Assembly: GCF_006491595.2 (NCBI RefSeq)
Contig: NZ_VEVQ02000017.1
Coordinates: 37,326 to 101,325 of the forward strand
DNA length: 64,000 nt
Source: Flavobacterium jejuense
Lineage (GTDB): Bacteria > Bacteroidota > Bacteroidia > Flavobacteriales > Flavobacteriaceae
Reading direction: 5' to 3'
A program made the position numbers and the translations under genes. Each line of letters opens with the position of its first letter. Positions within the stretch are counted from its first letter, which is position 1. Of the stretch, positions 17,831 to 26,200 are shown piece by piece. The notes beneath the pieces are model-generated. The model saw only the letters and a program-made list of their open reading frames with translations, searched no databases and was not told the DNA's origin.

Positions 17831-17841
17831 CTCAAAGTCTC

Positions 17842-18400
17842 CTAACTTTGAGGTCTAAAAACTACAACTTTTAGTTGATTTACTATTTTAAAAGGGTAGT
17901 CACTTATCAAGCGTTGAGAAAATGTTGTGGGTAGTATTTTATGTTTTTTCCTTTTTAATTTTTCTTGTAGCTCAAGATTTACCTTTCCATATATGTATTT
18001 GTCAATCCATATTTTAGCTTCCAATTTTAATACAGATTCAATATTATTCAAGTTTGCACCTTCATAATAATAATTCGCTCCAATATTTTCTAATTCCCAC
18101 CATCCGTGATAAAGCAGATAAAAGTCCATAACTCGTTTGTCATAGTCATTATTAAGGCAAACTTGACTTAATAATTTTAGATTTTTACGTATGGACTGAT
18201 TTCATATTTTTCAATTGGTTCTGAAAAAGAGGCAAGCATCAGCACATTGTCAGTTTCCTTTCCTTCTCTAATTAATTCGACTGCTCAATCAATAGCCAAG
18301 TTATAATCAAAAGGCTCTAAAGCTTTGTGACTCTGAATAAGTCTTACTATATCATTTTTTTTAGTTATTTTAACTTGTCTCGTATAATAATAGTTGCGGA
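17842..18400 (-). pseudogene. Decayed gene of unknown function
   Basis: The open 95-codon stretch starting at 18129 is only the 3' half. Upstream, the same protein continues through DYDKRVMD back to LASFSEPIEKYEISPYVK if one base is restored in the A/T run at 18182-18186. Further upstream it is broken by a TGA at 18295-18297 (probably a former Trp codon: LAID-stop-AVELIREG). No start codon is seen and the reading frame fades near 18400. The reconstructed protein of about 180 residues (HGWWELENIGANYYYEG) is not recognised. Confidence 0.7.
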
Positions 18401-18467
18401 TTAAAGCGGGCTATTTTTCGTTTAAGTAATTAAACCGCTATTATTTTTATGCAATGTTGTAAAAACG

Positions 18468-19646
18468 TTAATTTTCATTATTTACTACTAAGCCACTAAA
18501 CGTATCGTTACCAGTTAAAAGTGTCGATGTTGCTACTTGATAATCGACATTGCTTGTTGACAAATTTACTTTAACAAAATTAGGATCAGTATTGTTTCTA
18601 AAGCTTATGTACTCATTATTTTGTGAGTTATAAATAGCACCAACAGTAGTACCATTAGAAATAAAATCTGCTATATAATTCAATTCGCCAGTTTGTGTGT
18701 TCAATGTAGCTAATTTACCTACATTCTCATGGTATATGTAGACTACTCCGTTTGGATCAATAGTTAACCCACTAAACGTATCGTTACCAGTTAAAAGTGT
18801 CGATGTTGCTACTTGATAATCGACATTGCCTGTTGACAAATTTACTTTAACAAAATTAGGATCAGTATTGTTTCTAAAGCTTATGTACTCATTATTTTGT
18901 GAGCTATAAATAGCACTAACAGTAGTACCATTAGAAATAAAATCTGCTATATAATTCAATTCGCCAGTTTGTGTGTTCAATGTAGCCAATTTACCGACAT
19001 TCTCATGGTATATGTAGACTACTCCGTTTGGGTCAATAGTTAACCCACTAAACGTATCGTTACCAGTTAAAAGTGTCGATGTTGCTACTTGATAATCGAC
19101 ATTGCCTGTTGACAAATTTACTTTAACAAAATTAGGATCAGTATTGTTTCTAAAGCTTATGTACTCATTATTTTGTGAGTTATAAATAGCACCAACAGTA
19201 GTACCATTAAAAATAAAATCTGCTATATAATTCAATTCGCCAGTTTGTGTGTTCAATGTAGCCAATTTACCTACATTCTCATGGTATATGTAAGTTGTAG
19301 AAAAATCATTATCTTCTATTGTAATATTCCCTATTATACTTGTTTCATTATTGAATGTTAAAGTAATATTTCCACTTACTGCATTTTGTGGGACTTCCAC
19401 CTTTAAATTATTTGTATTTATTTCGGTGATATTTCCGATTACATTTTCAGAAAACGTAACTATGTAATTTTCATTAACTAAAAATCCGTTACCGTTAATT
19501 GTTAATATGCTCCCTTTTTCAATTGATTGAGTTGAAAGAGTAATATTCGTTGGTAATTTCGTATTATTTTGTTCAGTTGGAGAGCCGTCTTCAGAACAAG
19601 AAATAACTAAACTAAATAAAAGTAATAGTCCTAAAATTTTTCTCAT
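18468..19646 (-). CDS. Lipoprotein with IPT/TIG domain and three identical propeller-like repeats
   Basis: A 392-residue lipoprotein (lipobox LVISC, Cys17). Residues about 33-112 form an IPT/TIG immunoglobulin-like domain (ITLSTQSIEKGSILTINGNGF). The rest is three 92-residue units, each starting YIYHENVGKLATLN and ending FSGLTIDPNG, which differ at only a few residues. The unit resembles YncE/SMP-30-like beta-propeller blades. It is probably a surface-exposed binding protein with unknown ligand. Three near-identical units could expand or contract by recombination. It has a palindrome-type promoter. Confidence 0.82.
   Translation of the reverse strand: MRKILGLLLLFSLVISCSEDGSPTEQNNTKLPTNITLSTQSIEKGSILTINGNGFLVNENYIVTFSENVIGNITEINTNNLKVEVPQNAVSGNITLTFNNETSIIGNITIEDNDFSTTYIYHENVGKLATLNTQTGELNYIADFIFNGTTVGAIYNSQNNEYISFRNNTDPNFVKVNLSTGNVDYQVATSTLLTGNDTFSGLTIDPNGVVYIYHENVGKLATLNTQTGELNYIADFISNGTTVSAIYSSQNNEYISFRNNTDPNFVKVNLSTGNVDYQVATSTLLTGNDTFSGLTIDPNGVVYIYHENVGKLATLNTQTGELNYIADFISNGTTVGAIYNSQNNEYISFRNNTDPNFVKVNLSTSNVDYQVATSTLLTGNDTFSGLVVNNEN
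18490..19292 (-). repeat. Three in-frame 276-bp tandem repeats
   Basis: Identical landmarks (for example CCACTAAACGTATCGTTACC) occur at 18493, 18769 and 19045, exactly 276 bases apart. By eye the units differ at only a handful of positions. The last copy (18490-18740) ends within the final FSGL motif. Confidence 0.93.
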
Positions 19647-19751
19647 TTTTTTGTTTTTAATATTTTACAACTTGTATATATGTGTCATAAAGGTGCACAT
19701 ATTTCACCATATTTGGATGTATATCTACAATTTTTTTATTGCATTTTTATG

Positions 19752-19798
19752 CAAATCTAAATAATTACCTACAACTCCATACAGGTATTTCTACCTGT
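19752..19798 (-). promoter_or_regulatory. Promoter with perfect ACAGGTA-N4-TACCTGT palindrome (repeat lipoprotein)
   Basis: TAGATTTG lies at 19752-19759 on the minus strand and ACAGGTATTTCTACCTGT at 19781-19798, a 21-bp gap. The leader to the ATG at 19646 is about 105 nt. The 18-base palindrome is identical to the one at 15113. Confidence 0.68.
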
Positions 19799-19875
19799 TT
19801 TTGTTGTTATTTTGTAAATGTAAAAAGAAGTTATTGTTGTTTTTTTACAGGAAACCGTAAGTAGAGAAAGTTTTT

Positions 19876-20292
19876 TTAATTTTCCTCATTCAATAGTTTT
19901 TGAAACCTCCAATCGGCAACTTTTCTAATTCTCATTATTCTGTCAGCTACCTCAGGGTTGTAGGAGCATCTTGAGGCATCAAACCCAATCCAATTAGGGA
20001 AATATTTTTTAGCCATTTCAAAAATTTGTTTGTCAAATTCTTTGGAACGCATAACCCCAACATCGTTTTTTGACCCCACAACTAATGTCATTCTATGATG
20101 AAGTACATGTTTAAAAGCATCGGCTAAAAGGTGATTAATCTCCCATAATCCCTCATCTTCCCAAAATATGGCTCCAGACATGACATCATATTTCATTTTT
20201 GGAGCACTGTTTTCCGATTTTGTAGGCAATTTACCTTTATGCATAATAGAGGCTCTCCAAAACAATAGTTTAAGGATTAAATTTTTTAGCAT
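19876..20292 (-). CDS. Hypothetical protein, 138 aa
   Basis: A basic protein of 138 residues with no signal peptide. The N-terminus is weakly hydrophobic and the C-terminal part is Arg/Asp-rich (FDASRCSYNPEVADRIMRIR). I do not recognise a family. A TAGATTTG element 28 nt upstream, with a degenerate palindrome, supports the start at 20292 and suggests coregulation with four other units in the window. It is followed by the palindrome promoter of the next unit, so it is probably transcribed alone. Confidence 0.6.
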   Translation of the reverse strand: MLKNLILKLLFWRASIMHKGKLPTKSENSAPKMKYDVMSGAIFWEDEGLWEINHLLADAFKHVLHHRMTLVVGSKNDVGVMRSKEFDKQIFEMAKKYFPNWIGFDASRCSYNPEVADRIMRIRKVADWRFQKLLNEEN

Positions 20293-20320
20293 TAATTATT
20301 TTTTATACACGACTTATTTA

Positions 20321-20368
20321 CAAATCTAAGCGAATACTTGCTAAATGGCAATAGGTATTGCTACTGGT
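20321..20368 (-). promoter_or_regulatory. Promoter with degenerate AGGTA-N4-TACT site
   Basis: TAGATTTG lies at 20321-20328 on the minus strand, with AGGTATTGCTACT at 20353-20365 placed as in the four other palindromes (22-bp gap). The outer half-site bases are poorly conserved, so this is the weakest member. Confidence 0.4.
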
Positions 20369-20392
20369 TATTAAAAAAAAGTTCTTAATACA

Positions 20393-20524
20393 CGTCACTT
20401 CGAGTTTTTTCAATGGAATGCAATGGAATTGAAAAAGTATCGAGAAGCTTAGTTTTCAGTAGACGAGTTCTCGATACACTGTTTACAAACTTGCTATTCG
20501 CATTTTATAGAAATCGAACTGACG
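20393..20524. repeat. Dispersed repeat R3, copy 2
   Basis: It runs from CGTCACTTCGAG to ATCGAACTGACG with the internal palindrome TATCGAGAA...TTCTCGATA, closely matching 15323-15458. Similarity continues about 30 bp beyond the end (TTTGTTTTCTTTACAC). Nothing else is recognisable in 20369-20670. Confidence 0.8.
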
Positions 20525-20670
20525 GATATGATGTCGTTTTGTTTTCTTTACACTATATCCATAAAATAATATTAGCTACTTTACACGTATTGGAACAATG
20601 AATATATTATTATCATTACCGTTACCATGTAAATGGAATGCTACCAACACTATTTATTACGAAAAACAAA

Positions 20671-20694
20671 AAAGCCTTGAATTTTCAAGGCTTT
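20671..20694 (-). terminator. Terminator of the large T9SS gene
   Basis: The stem AAAGCCTTGA...TCAAGGCTTT lies 20 bp downstream of the stop at 20714 and is followed by T residues on the minus strand. Confidence 0.82.
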
Positions 20695-20713
20695 ACTATA
20701 TAAATTATTCCAA

Positions 20714-23700
20714 TTATTTCTTCAAAACTTTAAATCGTTTAACACCTTCTTCAGATTGAACAGTTATGAAGTAAATACCCGCACTCAAACCTACCATATT
20801 CACACCAAAATTAGCAGTATTTGGAAGTTCAGTCATCAATAATTGTCCCGAAATAGTATAAACTTCAATTTTAGTCAAAAGGCTTCCTGTCACAGAATTA
20901 ATATTTAAAACATCAACAACTGGATTTGGATAATAGTTTAGATCTATTTGATTAAAATCATCTACACCTAAAGTATTATTATAGAGCTCAAAATCATCAA
21001 CATAAAAAGTCGTTGGTATATTATCATTCACAGTACCGTTTGTAGCCCAAAATGCAAAACGAACATGTCCGGATGCTGGTAAATAATTAAAATTCACTAT
21101 TTCACCTGTGTTCGAAATCGGTGTCTGACTATTCCATTCTTCCAAAATAGACCACGTTAGCCCATTGTTAGTTGAAAAATAAAGGACAACTCTATCGTCA
21201 GCATCCATAGTTGCCACATTGGTATTCCCCATTTCTGTAAGTGCGATTTTGAATTTCAACTTATCATTCGCATTCATTTGATATTTAGGAGAAATCATCC
21301 ACACTCCAGAGCTATTACCTGAACCTATTATATCTATTTTAGCAGATGTATTGTTCGGTGTATTGGCAAAATTATCCACAATCTCCCAATTCATACCTCC
21401 AGATCTTTCAGTTAAAATCGTAAGATCATTAGTTGTTATTTCCCAACAAGTCTGATCAAATGTATCAAAATTAAACACATAAGGAACTTCTTCTAGACAA
21501 CTAAATCCATTAACAGCCGTTTCATCTCCAATAACAAAATTATCCAATCTAAAACCTCTGCTTGTAATCGATGCACTAGCGGTATTACTAAAATACTTGA
21601 ATCGAAAAACAACATTTGATTGATTTTGAAGAAAAGAGATATTCATCTTCGCTGTCAAAATTTTACCCGACAAATCAAACCAACCAGGCTCATTATTCAA
21701 ATCAGACAGTGTCTGATAATTTTGATACCAATTTACAGATGGACCGCTAGCTGTTGTAATCAGATTCCATGTTGTACCTCCATCTATAGAATATTCCATA
21801 TTCCCACCATCGGTGAAAGACTGTCCAATACACATATAATCAAAAGCCATAAACAACGGTTGTGTCTGACCTGTAAAATCAAACACAGGACTCTGAATAT
21901 AATACATTGGCGTTAAATAACTCTGCCATGGTCCGTAAGCAACATACTCCGTTCTTAAAACACCATCATAAATGCGTGTATATAAATTTTCTTGAACAGC
22001 TTGTGGAATTCTTGTAACTACTCGATAATTATCGAGAACATTTGGGGATAGACCATTATAAGAATAGCCATGCCAACCATTTATAACCGCTCCTTCAAAA
22101 TTCTCTTGATAAGGAAAAACAGTTACTCCATTTAATTTTAAATCCCAAATACCTGTATTATTTGTTTCTATTGATTCTGCATTAAGATTATTCCCATCTA
22201 CTACATAAAGCAAATAAGAATAAGAGCTGAAATTTGCAGGAACTGCATATTCCAAACTCTTGTGATGTTTAAATTCAGGACGAATTTGTGGAATTGGAGC
22301 AGTTCCCAATAAGTAATCACCAGTATCTAAGGTAGCATCCGAAGACAAATAAAACTTTATATCTGTTGCATTACTTATGTAATTGCCATTATTCTTAATA
22401 TCGATAGAAAAATTAATTTTTTCAGATAATGAGCTCAAATACATATCTTTACTGTAAGGTACCGTTAAATCAATTGTTGCTTCAGAAATTGAAAAATTGT
22501 CCAACAAAAAACCTTCACCTGCGTAATTTGGATAGTTATTATTTGCATTATCAAACTTAGTAACATTAAATCTAAACCTGATATTTTCATAGTCCTTTAG
22601 TTGAGGTATGTTTATAGCATAATGGGAATTCCTGTCAACATCTCTAGAATTATAATATTCTTGTGTACTCAAAACACTTTCATGACTGCTAAACATAAGC
22701 TCAGTACCAAATGCCTGATAATCTTCATCTAAACCAGTATTTTCATTATATTTCATAGATTTCGACCATTTAGTATACGAGTCATTTATTGGCGTAAGAA
22801 TTTGCCAGGTAGCACCATTATCTATAGAGTAACTTAAATTAATCGCTCCTGTTCTATAGTATTTTGTATCAGTAATCATGTCGAACTCTAAAACCGGATT
22901 AACACTTTGCGACAAATCGAAAACGGGTGTATAAAGGTGCATTCTACTTAAACTAGAAAGAATGCCATTTGCGTTAGTAATCCATGCCTTAGTCCCAGAA
23001 AATGCAGTATTTAAATTTTGTCCATTAGGAACAGTAAGTGCCCAATCATCATTTCCTAAACTTTTATCATGAACCCAATGCTGAGCTTGTGTCTCAAAAT
23101 CATTGAAATACGGAAAACCTTGAGTTGGTGTTTGTTCCATCTTAATAAAACCAATATTGTTAGTCTCAAAAATCTCATCAACCTGATTACTCGCATCTAG
23201 ACTATAAATGATATAATACTCGCCTGCTTGTTGTGTGGGCTTAGTAAATGTAAATTGCTCCCATTGACCTGTTTCTGCTGTCACATCTGTATAGGTCTGC
23301 TGTCCTAATAAGACATCGGAAGCATCCAGATTCTGATCGTTAGACCAATAAAAAGAGGTGGTAGAAACCCCAGTATTTACTTTTCCACTATTAGTAAGAT
23401 AATATTTGATTTCACCTGAAGCTAGCTGAGAAACAGTAAATCTATTATTAAAATCAATTCTTTCTATTGTTAAATCAGCTTTTGCTGGGCCAATATATAA
23501 ATCATCAAAAACAATCCCTTCAGGTTTTTCATAATTTGTTGAGAATGTTATTCGGAATCGAATGTTTTCTGAGGAAGCCATTGCAGCTGGTATTGGAATG
23601 TTTACAAATTCCCACTCGTCCGAAGCGTTTTCTGGAATAGTGTATAAAAGCTGCCAATAATCGCCACATCCTGAAATATATTGTACATTGTAGAAATTAC

Positions 23701-24925
23701 CATAAGCCCCAATTCCACTACTGCTATAATGATCTTTAAACCAAAAACTTAAATACAACGGATCCGTTAAGGAACTTAAATTAAAATAAGGAGACTCTAC
23801 CCATTGACCTGTAGACTCTGGTATATTTTCATTCACCGTTCCGCTCGTGTGCCATGCATAATTACCAGAATGTGTTCCTTCTATATGATGCCTAGTTCCT
23901 TCTCCAAGTCCCCAAATCATAGGGGTTGTACTTGTTGGATGCTGTGTAGCTTTCCAGTTTTGTTGATTCGATTCAAAATCATCAAAGAAGGGAAGGCTAT
24001 AAATTGGTTTTACTAGTAATGATGCATACGACACGTTATCAGATTCATTATTTTCAGTAACTACATTATTAAAATCGTGAACATACAAAATATAATATTG
24101 TCCCGGAGTTAAAGAAGATGGCGTTGGAATAATCTTTTCCCAGTTCGAAACTGTTGTCAATATATTTGAAGCTTTTTCATCCAAATAGGTATCCCCTGCA
24201 TCCAAAACAGTATCTGTAGACAAATAGTATTTTGTAGTTACATTAAAATAGGTTGTATACTGATTATTAAAATTAAGTGTACTAACAACTTTAATTTCTG
24301 GACAAAGCGGTGAAATTTCAATAGTAGTACCCTGAGAAGCCCAAATATTATAATATTCTGGAGCAATTGAAAAATCGTCAATAACCCAACCAAAACCATT
24401 GCAATAAGAATAGGTTGCAAAACGGAATCTAAATTTTACATTTGCATTCCCTTGTAAAGAAGAAAGGTTAATTGCCGAAACAGTACTATAACCTGATGAT
24501 GAGTAGTTAAAACCGCCACCAGATTGCCAGTTTTTTTTTAAAGTTGTCGTTGGATTTAACAATTGCCAGGTTACTCCATTATCAATAGAGAAATCTAAAT
24601 AAAAACTAGAAGAATTTATATTGCTTGTATGCTTAAACGAAAGTACATACGGGAGCGCTGCATTGGTTAAATCAAATGAAGGTGATTCCAAAACCCTAAC
24701 AGAACTAGTTGTAGGTGTGCCCCGAAGTTTAGTCTCCCAAGCTAGATTATTAGGATTGCTTTCTAATGAAGCTAAACCATATTCCCAATCATCAGTTCCA
24801 GAAATTGCATAATGATTCCAACCTGTCAACGCATTAACATTATTGAAATTATTTACATAAGGTAGTGTTTCTTGCGAATGGGACGTAAAACCAATAAGCA
24901 GCAAAAGGAGTAAAATTCTTTTCAT
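20714..24925 (-). CDS. Giant T9SS-secreted protein with repeated MAM-like and CARDB domains
   Basis: I use the start at 24925 (1403 residues), which gives the signal peptide MKRILLLLLLIGFTSHSQ. The mature protein repeats a two-part module about four times: a jelly-roll choice-of-anchor/MAM-like domain (PYVNNFNNVN, PFFDDFESNQQNW, PYFNDFETQAQHW, PYQENFEGAVINGW entries) followed by a CARDB-like Ig domain (entries such as YYLSTDTVLDAGDTYL and KFYLSSDATLDTGDYLL). A final jelly-roll precedes the type A sorting domain (LNYYPNPVVDVLNI, LSAGIYFITVQ). It is a surface adhesin or structural protein with unknown ligand. Confidence 0.9.
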   Translation of the reverse strand: MKRILLLLLLIGFTSHSQETLPYVNNFNNVNALTGWNHYAISGTDDWEYGLASLESNPNNLAWETKLRGTPTTSSVRVLESPSFDLTNAALPYVLSFKHTSNINSSSFYLDFSIDNGVTWQLLNPTTTLKKNWQSGGGFNYSSSGYSTVSAINLSSLQGNANVKFRFRFATYSYCNGFGWVIDDFSIAPEYYNIWASQGTTIEISPLCPEIKVVSTLNFNNQYTTYFNVTTKYYLSTDTVLDAGDTYLDEKASNILTTVSNWEKIIPTPSSLTPGQYYILYVHDFNNVVTENNESDNVSYASLLVKPIYSLPFFDDFESNQQNWKATQHPTSTTPMIWGLGEGTRHHIEGTHSGNYAWHTSGTVNENIPESTGQWVESPYFNLSSLTDPLYLSFWFKDHYSSSGIGAYGNFYNVQYISGCGDYWQLLYTIPENASDEWEFVNIPIPAAMASSENIRFRITFSTNYEKPEGIVFDDLYIGPAKADLTIERIDFNNRFTVSQLASGEIKYYLTNSGKVNTGVSTTSFYWSNDQNLDASDVLLGQQTYTDVTAETGQWEQFTFTKPTQQAGEYYIIYSLDASNQVDEIFETNNIGFIKMEQTPTQGFPYFNDFETQAQHWVHDKSLGNDDWALTVPNGQNLNTAFSGTKAWITNANGILSSLSRMHLYTPVFDLSQSVNPVLEFDMITDTKYYRTGAINLSYSIDNGATWQILTPINDSYTKWSKSMKYNENTGLDEDYQAFGTELMFSSHESVLSTQEYYNSRDVDRNSHYAINIPQLKDYENIRFRFNVTKFDNANNNYPNYAGEGFLLDNFSISEATIDLTVPYSKDMYLSSLSEKINFSIDIKNNGNYISNATDIKFYLSSDATLDTGDYLLGTAPIPQIRPEFKHHKSLEYAVPANFSSYSYLLYVVDGNNLNAESIETNNTGIWDLKLNGVTVFPYQENFEGAVINGWHGYSYNGLSPNVLDNYRVVTRIPQAVQENLYTRIYDGVLRTEYVAYGPWQSYLTPMYYIQSPVFDFTGQTQPLFMAFDYMCIGQSFTDGGNMEYSIDGGTTWNLITTASGPSVNWYQNYQTLSDLNNEPGWFDLSGKILTAKMNISFLQNQSNVVFRFKYFSNTASASITSRGFRLDNFVIGDETAVNGFSCLEEVPYVFNFDTFDQTCWEITTNDLTILTERSGGMNWEIVDNFANTPNNTSAKIDIIGSGNSSGVWMISPKYQMNANDKLKFKIALTEMGNTNVATMDADDRVVLYFSTNNGLTWSILEEWNSQTPISNTGEIVNFNYLPASGHVRFAFWATNGTVNDNIPTTFYVDDFELYNNTLGVDDFNQIDLNYYPNPVVDVLNINSVTGSLLTKIEVYTISGQLLMTELPNTANFGVNMVGLSAGIYFITVQSEEGVKRFKVLKK

Positions 24926-24955
24926 AGTAATTGAAAAATACAGTTTATAAGTTTG

Positions 24956-24963
24956 CAAATGTA
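24956..24963 (-). promoter_or_regulatory. -7 element of the giant T9SS gene
   Basis: TACATTTG on the minus strand, 31 nt above the chosen ATG; it supports the start at 24925 over the ATG at 24958, which would overlap this element. Confidence 0.5.
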
Positions 24964-25003
24964 ATTATAATTTATTTATAAGTTTCGTCACTTAAAAGAG
25001 TAG

Positions 25004-25055
25004 TCGGAACTCTAGCAGGTCAGAATGTTGGTAAATATGGATAGTAAGCTGTAGT
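25004..25055 (-). pseudogene. Short lodA-derived fragment
   Basis: These ~53 bases align without gaps to 26830-26882 inside the LodA-like gene (shared words TCGGAACTC, AGCAGG, GTTGGTAAATA, GTAAGC), with about 8 mismatches. The fragment lies just downstream of the lodB stop. The adjoining CTCGAACTGACG at 25085-25096 is an end of repeat R3. Confidence 0.7.
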
Positions 25056-25103
25056 AGCGATTTTTTTTAGCATAAAAATTATACCTCGAACTGACGATTA
25101 CAA

Positions 25104-26198
25104 TCACAACCTTCTCTTCCAAAAAGCACGCTCTTTCCACCTCGTTTCTGCTTGGTAAAAAATACTTTTGTGTTTTAAGTAGTGATGCCAAATTTGCTCC
25201 ATTTGTTGAGTGTAGTTTTTTTGTAGTGCTTCAGTAAAACCATAGTGTAGGAGCAAGACTCGCAATTGCATCGCACTGGCCATAGCATTGAACATGCCTT
25301 GTGAAGACAAAGGGTCAAAACTCAATGCTGCATCGCCTAGCGCTACCCATTGTTGTCCAGCTACTTGTTCTAATTTTGTAGAGTTAGCCGCAACAGTACC
25401 TTGAAAGCTAATAGTGCCTTTTTGTTCTTGTAGTAATTCTGAAATAACAGGATTTTCTTCTGCCAATTTCAAAAAAGAGACAGTCGTTTTTAATTCGTTT
25501 TTAGCCACTAAATCAGCATCGGTATGAAAAGCCACCACTCGTTTGTTCCTAGGGACAACGGAACTATACCACCAACCGTTTGCACTAGCCGAAATGGTAC
25601 CCATGGTATTGGTTTTGGTATTCGGTAACGTCACCCAACAAGCCACTAATTTGTCTTCAACTATACGTTTAATGCCTAAGCTTTTGGCAAAATGGGCTTG
25701 TCGTCCACTAGCATCAATTACAAAATCAGCAGAAATAGTGTAAGTTTGTAAAGGATCATCATTGGCTCTTAATTGTACTTTCCAATGGGAATCTTCATAT
25801 GTGCTGCTATATAGTTTGGAACCCCATAAGCAATGCACTCCACGTGCTTCTGCGGTCTTTCTCAAATAGGTTTCAAAAGCTTGACGGTCCAAATTCTTAA
25901 CAAAACCATCCGGATTTCTTAAATCGTCTACTAAATGCACTTGGTGGCTTCCCCAATAGGATTGCATGCCTACACTTTTACGATACAAAGTCTCCATTTG
26001 ATTTTCCATGCCTTCTAACAAGTCCAACTCTTTTAAAATGCGTTGCGTAGCAGGAGCTAAAGATTCTCCAATGCGTTCCATTGGTGCTAAAAGTTTGTCC
26101 ACTAAAGTTACTTGATAGGTGTCTATCAAAGAAATGGCGGCAATGCAACCTGCAATGCCACCACCTATAATGAGTATCTCTGTTTTTTCGGTTATCAA
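25104..26198 (-). CDS. lodB: LodB-like FAD-dependent oxidoreductase
   Basis: A 364-residue flavoprotein of the tryptophan-halogenase/geranylgeranyl-reductase fold. The FAD Rossmann motif is ILIIGGGIAGCIAA (about residues 8-21), and the second FAD motif GDAALSFDPLSSQGM lies near 287-301. It follows the LodA-like gene by 2 bases. In Marinomonas, LodB is required to build the cysteine tryptophylquinone cofactor of LodA, and I infer the same maturase role here. A 159-bp copy of its 3' end lies at 17283-17441. Halogenase activity is unlikely given the context. Confidence 0.87.
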   Translation of the reverse strand: MITEKTEILIIGGGIAGCIAAISLIDTYQVTLVDKLLAPMERIGESLAPATQRILKELDLLEGMENQMETLYRKSVGMQSYWGSHQVHLVDDLRNPDGFVKNLDRQAFETYLRKTAEARGVHCLWGSKLYSSTYEDSHWKVQLRANDDPLQTYTISADFVIDASGRQAHFAKSLGIKRIVEDKLVACWVTLPNTKTNTMGTISASANGWWYSSVVPRNKRVVAFHTDADLVAKNELKTTVSFLKLAEENPVISELLQEQKGTISFQGTVAANSTKLEQVAGQQWVALGDAALSFDPLSSQGMFNAMASAMQLRVLLLHYGFTEALQKNYTQQMEQIWHHYLKHKSIFYQAETRWKERAFWKRRL

Positions 26199-26200
26199 AC

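Noticed and set aside
20413..20601. 62-codon plus-strand ORF
   Set aside because: It is contained in repeat R3, and the equivalent frame in the other copy is not maintained.
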